A stretch of 64,000 nt of DNA. Source: Mycolicibacterium confluentis (GTDB taxonomy: Bacteria; Actinomycetota; Actinomycetes; Mycobacteriales; Mycobacteriaceae). How positions within the stretch are numbered: the stretch's first letter is position 1; every line of letters begins with the position of its first letter. This document shows positions 60,295-64,000 of this stretch, piece after piece. The notes under the pieces are model-generated. The model ran no database searches. It had not been told where the DNA came from and saw only the letters and a program-made list of their open reading frames with translations. The stretch lies in assembly GCF_010729895.1 (NCBI RefSeq), contig NZ_AP022612.1, positions 4,774,001-4,838,000 on the forward strand, read 5' to 3'. The translations under genes were made by a program, and so were the position numbers.

Positions 60295-61266
60295 TCAGCG
60301 CATCCGGTGGGGCTTCAGGGCATCGGCCGGGATGGCGCCGAACCTGCCCGCATTGAAATCCTCGAGCGCCTCGACGATCTCGGACTTCGAGTTCATCACG
60401 AACGGCCCGTAGGCGAACATCGGCTCGCGAATCGGCTTGCCGCCCAACAACAACACTTCCATGGCAGGCCGGTTCGAATCCTGGCCCGCATCCGCCGCGA
60501 CGGTGATGCGGTCACCCGGGCCCAGCACGGCCAGCTGCCCCTGGTGAATGGGGTGCCCCACGGGCCCGACGGATCCCCGGCCCGACAACACATACACCAG
60601 TGCGTTGAAGTCGCGGTTCCACGGCAGGTTCACTCTCGCGCCGGGCTCAATGGTCGTGTGGGCCAACGTGATCGGCGTGTGCGTCAGCCCCGGTCCCGGC
60701 AGGCCGTCGAGTTCACCGGCGATGACGCGGATCAGGGAACCCCCGTCTGGGGATGCCAACAGTCTGACCTGCTGGCCCTCGATCGCCTGGTATCGCGGTG
60801 CGGCGAACTTGTCCGCCTTGGGCAGGTTGACCCACAACTGGATGCCGTGGAACAGGCCGCCGCGTTCGACGAGTTCGGCGGGGGGAGTTTCGATGTGCAG
60901 GATTCCCGACCCCGCGGTCATCCACTGCGTGGCGCCGTCGGAGATCAGACCACCGCCGCCGTGCGAATCCTGGTGGGCGAATCGGCCGTCGATCATGTAG
61001 GTGACCGTCTCGAAGCCGCGGTGCGGGTGCCAGTCGGTACCGCGAGGTTCACCGGGTTGGTACTCCACCTCGCCCATCTGGTCCATGTGGATGAACGGGT
61101 CGAGGTCGGCGGCACTCACGCCGGCGAACGCGCGCACGACGGGGAAGCCCTCCCCCTCGAAGCCGCGTGGACCGGTGGTCAGGGACCGCACGGGGCGTTC
61201 GGTGTCTCCGACGGCGGGAGCCTGCAGGCGGGGCAGGGTGACGGCGTCGGCTGTGATGGCGGGCAT
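60295..61266 (-). CDS. Pirin family protein
   Basis: 323 aa from ATG at 61266, preceded by CCAGGAGGTGCCC. Cupin fold: the N-terminal metal site DWHPHRGFETVTYMIDG (two His and later His, Glu), HQDSHGGGGLISDGATQWMTAGSGILH and ETPPAELVERGGLFHGIQLWVNLP are hallmarks of the pirin family. Bacterial pirins include quercetin 2,3-dioxygenases and redox-linked regulators of metabolism. The exact role is open. A perfect 10-bp inverted repeat sits between its start and the ptsI stop. Confidence 0.9.
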   Translation of the reverse strand: MPAITADAVTLPRLQAPAVGDTERPVRSLTTGPRGFEGEGFPVVRAFAGVSAADLDPFIHMDQMGEVEYQPGEPRGTDWHPHRGFETVTYMIDGRFAHQDSHGGGGLISDGATQWMTAGSGILHIETPPAELVERGGLFHGIQLWVNLPKADKFAAPRYQAIEGQQVRLLASPDGGSLIRVIAGELDGLPGPGLTHTPITLAHTTIEPGARVNLPWNRDFNALVYVLSGRGSVGPVGHPIHQGQLAVLGPGDRITVAADAGQDSNRPAMEVLLLGGKPIREPMFAYGPFVMNSKSEIVEALEDFNAGRFGAIPADALKPHRMR

Positions 61267-61295
61267 TGGGCACCTCCTGGTTAGAGTCACCCCAT

Positions 61296-61319
61296 ATAAC
61301 CGGACTGCGGTCCGGTTAT
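61296..61319. promoter_or_regulatory. Perfect inverted repeat between ptsI and pirin gene
   Basis: ATAACCGGAC (61296-61305) and GTCCGGTTAT (61310-61319) around TGCG. It lies 29 bases before the pirin ATG and overlaps a TATAT -10-like element on the minus strand, as expected for a TetR-type operator. It could also serve as the ptsI terminator (10 bases past its stop), although no U-run follows. Confidence 0.55.
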
Positions 61320-61329
61320 TCCGCGGGCC

Positions 61330-63018
61330 CTAACCGAGCGCTGCCAGCGCCGCGGCGCGGGCCTCCGTGGCACTCGAGGTCGCGAGCACCGCCTCGGCGG
61401 CCCGCTGACACTGTTCGAGCGTGACCGAGGCCAGCTTCGCCCCGACGGCCGTGACTGCGGCGGATGCCGCCGACAGCGAGGTGATACCCAGGCCCGTCAG
61501 CACGCAGGCCAGCAGTGGATCGGCCGCGGCCTCCCCGCACACGCCGACGGGCTTGCCCACTGCGGCCCCGGCCTTGGCGGTCATGGCGACCAGCAGAAGC
61601 ACCCCCGGCTGCCACGGGTCGGTCAGCGTCGCGAGGTCGGGCGACATCCGGTCGGCCGCCATCGTGTACTGCGCCAGGTCGTTGGTGCCGATGGACAGGA
61701 AGTCGACATGCTCGAGGATGCGGTCGGCCAGCAGGGCCGCAGCCGGAACCTCGATCATCACACCGGGCACCAGTCCGTGCGCGCGCACCTTGGCCGCGAA
61801 GTCCTTGGCCTCGTCGGCGGTCGCGATCATGGGTGCCATCACCCACGGCGAATTTCCGGTCTGCTCGGCAGCGGCGGCGATTCCCGCCAACTGGTTGTCG
61901 AGGATCGCGGGGTTGTTGAAGGACACCCGGATGCCGCGCACGCCGAGTGCCGGGTTGGCCTCCTCGGGGTGGCCGGCGAACTTCAGCGGTTTGTCGGAGC
62001 CGGCGTCCAGGGTTCGGATGACGACCTTGCGCCCCGAGAACGCCTCCAGCACGTCACTGTAGATGCGCGCCTGCTCCTCGACCGACGGCTCGGACTCCGC
62101 GTTGAGGAAGCAGAGTTCGGTGCGGAACAGACCCACGCCTTCGGCCGGAGTGTCACGCGCGGCACGGGCCGCGGCGCCGTCCTGCACGTTGGCCAGCACC
62201 CCCACCGCGTGACCGTCGGACGTGGCACCGGGGCCGTGCCAGCTTGCCGCCGCCGCAGCAGCCTCCTTGGCGGCCGCGACCGCGGCTTCGGCGGTCCCCT
62301 CATCCGGGTCGACCGCGACGGTTCCGCCCGTCCCGTCGAGCAGCACGCGGGCACCCGCGGGCACGTCGTCGAGGCCCGTGACCGCGACGACGCACGGAAT
62401 AGCCAACTGCCGAGCGATGATCGCGGTGTGGCTGGTGGGCCCGCCGAGGGTGGTCGCGAGTCCGACGATCAGGGCGGGATCCAGGCCCGCGGTGTCGGCT
62501 GGGGCGAGATCCTCGGCCAGCAGCACCGACGGCACCTCCGGCACCGGCACACCGGGTTCGGGCAGCCCACTCAGCTCCGCGATCACGCGGTCCCGGATGT
62601 CACGCAGATCGGCGACCCGCTCGGCCATCAGGCCGCCCATCTTGGTGAACATCTCGACGAACTGCTCCACGGCCTCCGCAGTGGCCTTCACCGGCGGAAC
62701 ACCCTGCCGGATCCGCTTCTCCGCGGCGCCCAGCCAGGCCCGGTCGGTGGCCAGCTGGGCCGTGGCGCCCAGCACCTCCGACGCCGCGCCGGTGGCATGC
62801 GCGGCGCGCTCACGCAGACGTTGCGCGACGGCCTCGGCGGCCGCGGTGAAGCGTGCGGCCTCCTGATCGCGATCGGACTCGGCGACCTCGCCCACCGAGA
62901 CCAGTTGGTCGATGCCAGGCAGCCGTCCGGGCCGGATGACCGGCGCGTATGCGACGCCGGGAACCACGGGAACGCCCGTCAACGCCGAGTGTGAGGTGTC
63001 CCGCGCAGCCGAAGTCAT
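61330..63018 (-). CDS. ptsI: PTS enzyme I (phosphoenolpyruvate-protein phosphotransferase)
   Basis: 562 aa from ATG at 63018; the frame is open far above but only intergenic and antisense codons. Phosphorylated His in GGPTSHTAIIARQLAIP (His about 197). Pyruvate-binding TIM-barrel domain with EGVGLFRTE, RTLDAGSDKPL and GVCGEAAADPL (catalytic Cys). It passes phosphate from PEP to HPr, the first step of PTS sugar uptake. Divergent from the DeoR-type regulator and fruK, so it is probably part of the fructose PTS locus. Shared control region 63019-63135. Confidence 0.92.
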   Translation of the reverse strand: MTSAARDTSHSALTGVPVVPGVAYAPVIRPGRLPGIDQLVSVGEVAESDRDQEAARFTAAAEAVAQRLRERAAHATGAASEVLGATAQLATDRAWLGAAEKRIRQGVPPVKATAEAVEQFVEMFTKMGGLMAERVADLRDIRDRVIAELSGLPEPGVPVPEVPSVLLAEDLAPADTAGLDPALIVGLATTLGGPTSHTAIIARQLAIPCVVAVTGLDDVPAGARVLLDGTGGTVAVDPDEGTAEAAVAAAKEAAAAAASWHGPGATSDGHAVGVLANVQDGAAARAARDTPAEGVGLFRTELCFLNAESEPSVEEQARIYSDVLEAFSGRKVVIRTLDAGSDKPLKFAGHPEEANPALGVRGIRVSFNNPAILDNQLAGIAAAAEQTGNSPWVMAPMIATADEAKDFAAKVRAHGLVPGVMIEVPAAALLADRILEHVDFLSIGTNDLAQYTMAADRMSPDLATLTDPWQPGVLLLVAMTAKAGAAVGKPVGVCGEAAADPLLACVLTGLGITSLSAASAAVTAVGAKLASVTLEQCQRAAEAVLATSSATEARAAALAALG

Positions 63019-63041
63019 GTGAACCAGATTACAGAGAATCA

Positions 63042-63053
63042 TTGACACGTCAA
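63042..63053. promoter_or_regulatory. Short inverted repeat in the ptsI/DeoR divergent region
   Basis: TTGAC-AC-GTCAA, 5-bp arms, 24 bases before the ptsI start and about 80 before the regulator. Candidate operator of the DeoR-type protein; TCAA motifs recur nearby (63051-63060 and 63079-63083). Confidence 0.4.
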
Positions 63054-63135
63054 CACAATCAAGCGTAAAACAACGCATATCAACATTCGAATCGGCCCAT
63101 CTCCCGCACGTAACCACACAAACGGAGTTGCGACG

Positions 63136-63903
63136 TTGTACCCCGAAGAACGCCAACAGGCCATCGCCTCGCTCGTGCTGGCGCGGGGTCGCGCCTCGGT
63201 GGCCGAACTCGCAGAGAGCTACGCCGTGACCACCGAGACCGTGCGCCGGGACCTGGCGGTTCTCGACCGCGCCGGCCTGGTGCGCCGCGTCCACGGCGGC
63301 GCGGTCCCCGCCCGGGCACTGCACGTCGTCGAGGCTGGAGTCTCCGAACGCGAAGGCACCCGCGCGAGCTTCAAGGACGCGATCGCCGCCGCCGCGGTCG
63401 ACTTCCTGCCGTCGTCGGGTGCCAGCGTCCTCTTCGACGCCGGCACCACCACCGCGCGGATCGCCGCGCTGCTCCCCTCGGATCGCGACCTCGTGGTCGT
63501 CACCAATTCTGTGCCGATCGCCGCACGGTTGGCCGCCGTCCCCTCGGTGACTCTGCACCTGCTTGGCGGTCGAGTCCGCGGCCTCACCCAGGCCGCGGTC
63601 GGCGAACCGGTGCTGCGCGGCCTCGACACACTGCGGGTGGATGTCGCGTTCATTGGCGCCAACGGCATCAGCGTCGGACACGGCCTGTCCACACCCGACA
63701 GCGACGAGGCGGCTGTGAAGCGGGCCATGGTTCGGAGCGCGAACTACGTTGTCGTCGCTGCGGATTCATCGAAGATCGGGCATGAGGAGTTCATCAGCTT
63801 CGCCCCGATCGAGAGCGTCGACACCGTGATCACCGACTCGGAGATCAGCGCGGCCGACCGAAAAGCACTCATCGACAACGGACTAGAGGTGGTCGTGGCA
63901 TGA
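63136..63903 (+). CDS. DeoR/GlpR-family regulator of the fructose PTS locus
   Basis: 255 aa, TTG start with ACGGAG eight bases before it. N-terminal HTH: SVAELAESYAVTTETVRRDL and the RRVHGGAV signature (about 51-58) of the DeoR family. C-terminal sugar-phosphate sensor domain: DAGTTTARIAALL, VVTNSVPIA, LLGGRVRG and IGANGISVGHGL. It probably represses fru genes until fructose 1-phosphate appears. ATGA overlap with fruK (63900-63903). Confidence 0.9.
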   Translation: MYPEERQQAIASLVLARGRASVAELAESYAVTTETVRRDLAVLDRAGLVRRVHGGAVPARALHVVEAGVSEREGTRASFKDAIAAAAVDFLPSSGASVLFDAGTTTARIAALLPSDRDLVVVTNSVPIAARLAAVPSVTLHLLGGRVRGLTQAAVGEPVLRGLDTLRVDVAFIGANGISVGHGLSTPDSDEAAVKRAMVRSANYVVVAADSSKIGHEEFISFAPIESVDTVITDSEISAADRKALIDNGLEVVVA

Positions 63904-64000
63904 GCAGTTCATCTGAGGCGACGGTGGTCACGGTCACGCCCAACCCCAGCGTCGACCGCACCGTAACCCTGCCCACCGCGCTGATCCGAGGGGCCGTGCT
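63900..64000 (+). CDS. fruK: 1-phosphofructokinase, N-terminal fragment (runs off the window)
   Basis: The first 33 codons are visible: start MSSSSEATVVTVTPNPSVDR, then TVTLPTALIRGAV. VTVTPNPSVDRTV is the N-terminal signature of PfkB-family 1-phosphofructokinase (the family has NPALD or NPSVD here). It turns fructose 1-phosphate into fructose 1,6-bisphosphate after PTS uptake. The start overlaps the regulator stop. Truncated by the window edge. Confidence 0.85.
   Translation, partial: MSSSSEATVVTVTPNPSVDRTVTLPTALIRGAV

Overview
The window is high-GC actinobacterial DNA and almost certainly comes from a fast-growing mycobacterium (Mycolicibacterium). It holds a complete mce1-type operon with fadD5 and a divergent GntR regulator, and a pnt-fadE2-ptbB block. 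It also holds ctpI with two small satellite genes, a block that (from memory of the M. tuberculosis map) matches the Rv0144-Rv0149 neighbourhood, and the start of a fructose PTS locus. No tRNA, rRNA, CRISPR array, insertion sequence or prophage gene was seen. All assignments come from reading the sequence; no database search was run.

Layout. 1-2.1 kb: the N-terminal part of a DUF222/13E12 protein with a perfect mycobacterial SOS box at its start codon, a small membrane protein and a fructosamine-kinase-like protein. 2.1-15.3 kb: a tandem array, all on the minus strand, of four large exported paralogues (986, 782, 782 and 711 aa) plus a decayed fifth fragment, interrupted once by an isochorismatase-like gene. 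The paralogues carry a diverged PE-PPE (PF08237-type) hydrolase domain in which the nucleophile serine position is glycine, followed by long tails, Lys/Ala-rich in three of them. At least two have clear hairpin terminators of their own, and all four have an 11-bp-period direct repeat just upstream. This array is the most novel-looking part of the window. 15.4-17 kb: an SDR and a DUF1275 membrane protein.

17.1-32.6 kb: the mce1 operon on the minus strand, read fadD5, yrbE1A, yrbE1B, mce1A-F and four Mce-associated proteins, with mce1R divergent from fadD5. By family knowledge it encodes an ABC-type importer of fatty or mycolic acids. 32.6-40 kb: SRPBCC protein, TetR regulator, a 36-aa micro-ORF, a HAD phosphatase, a taurine-type ABC transporter (tauCAB order), an MpaB-like oxygenase and an MFS symporter. 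40.2-46.2 kb: fused pntA, pntB, an alpha/beta hydrolase, fadE2 and ptbB. 46.3-52.2 kb: the ctpI operon and a DUF456 protein, flanked by two copies of one long palindrome whose arms supply stop codons. 52.2-57.3 kb: quinone oxidoreductase, SDR, aldehyde dehydrogenase, methyltransferase and TetR. 57.6-61.3 kb: TetR-FUSC efflux pair and a pirin. 61.3-64 kb: ptsI, a divergent DeoR-family regulator and the first codons of fruK.

The genes form three functional groups: envelope lipid import (mce1, fadD5, fadE2), redox and small-molecule metabolism (pnt, tau, aldehyde dehydrogenase block, fru-PTS), and the exported PE-PPE-like array of unknown role.
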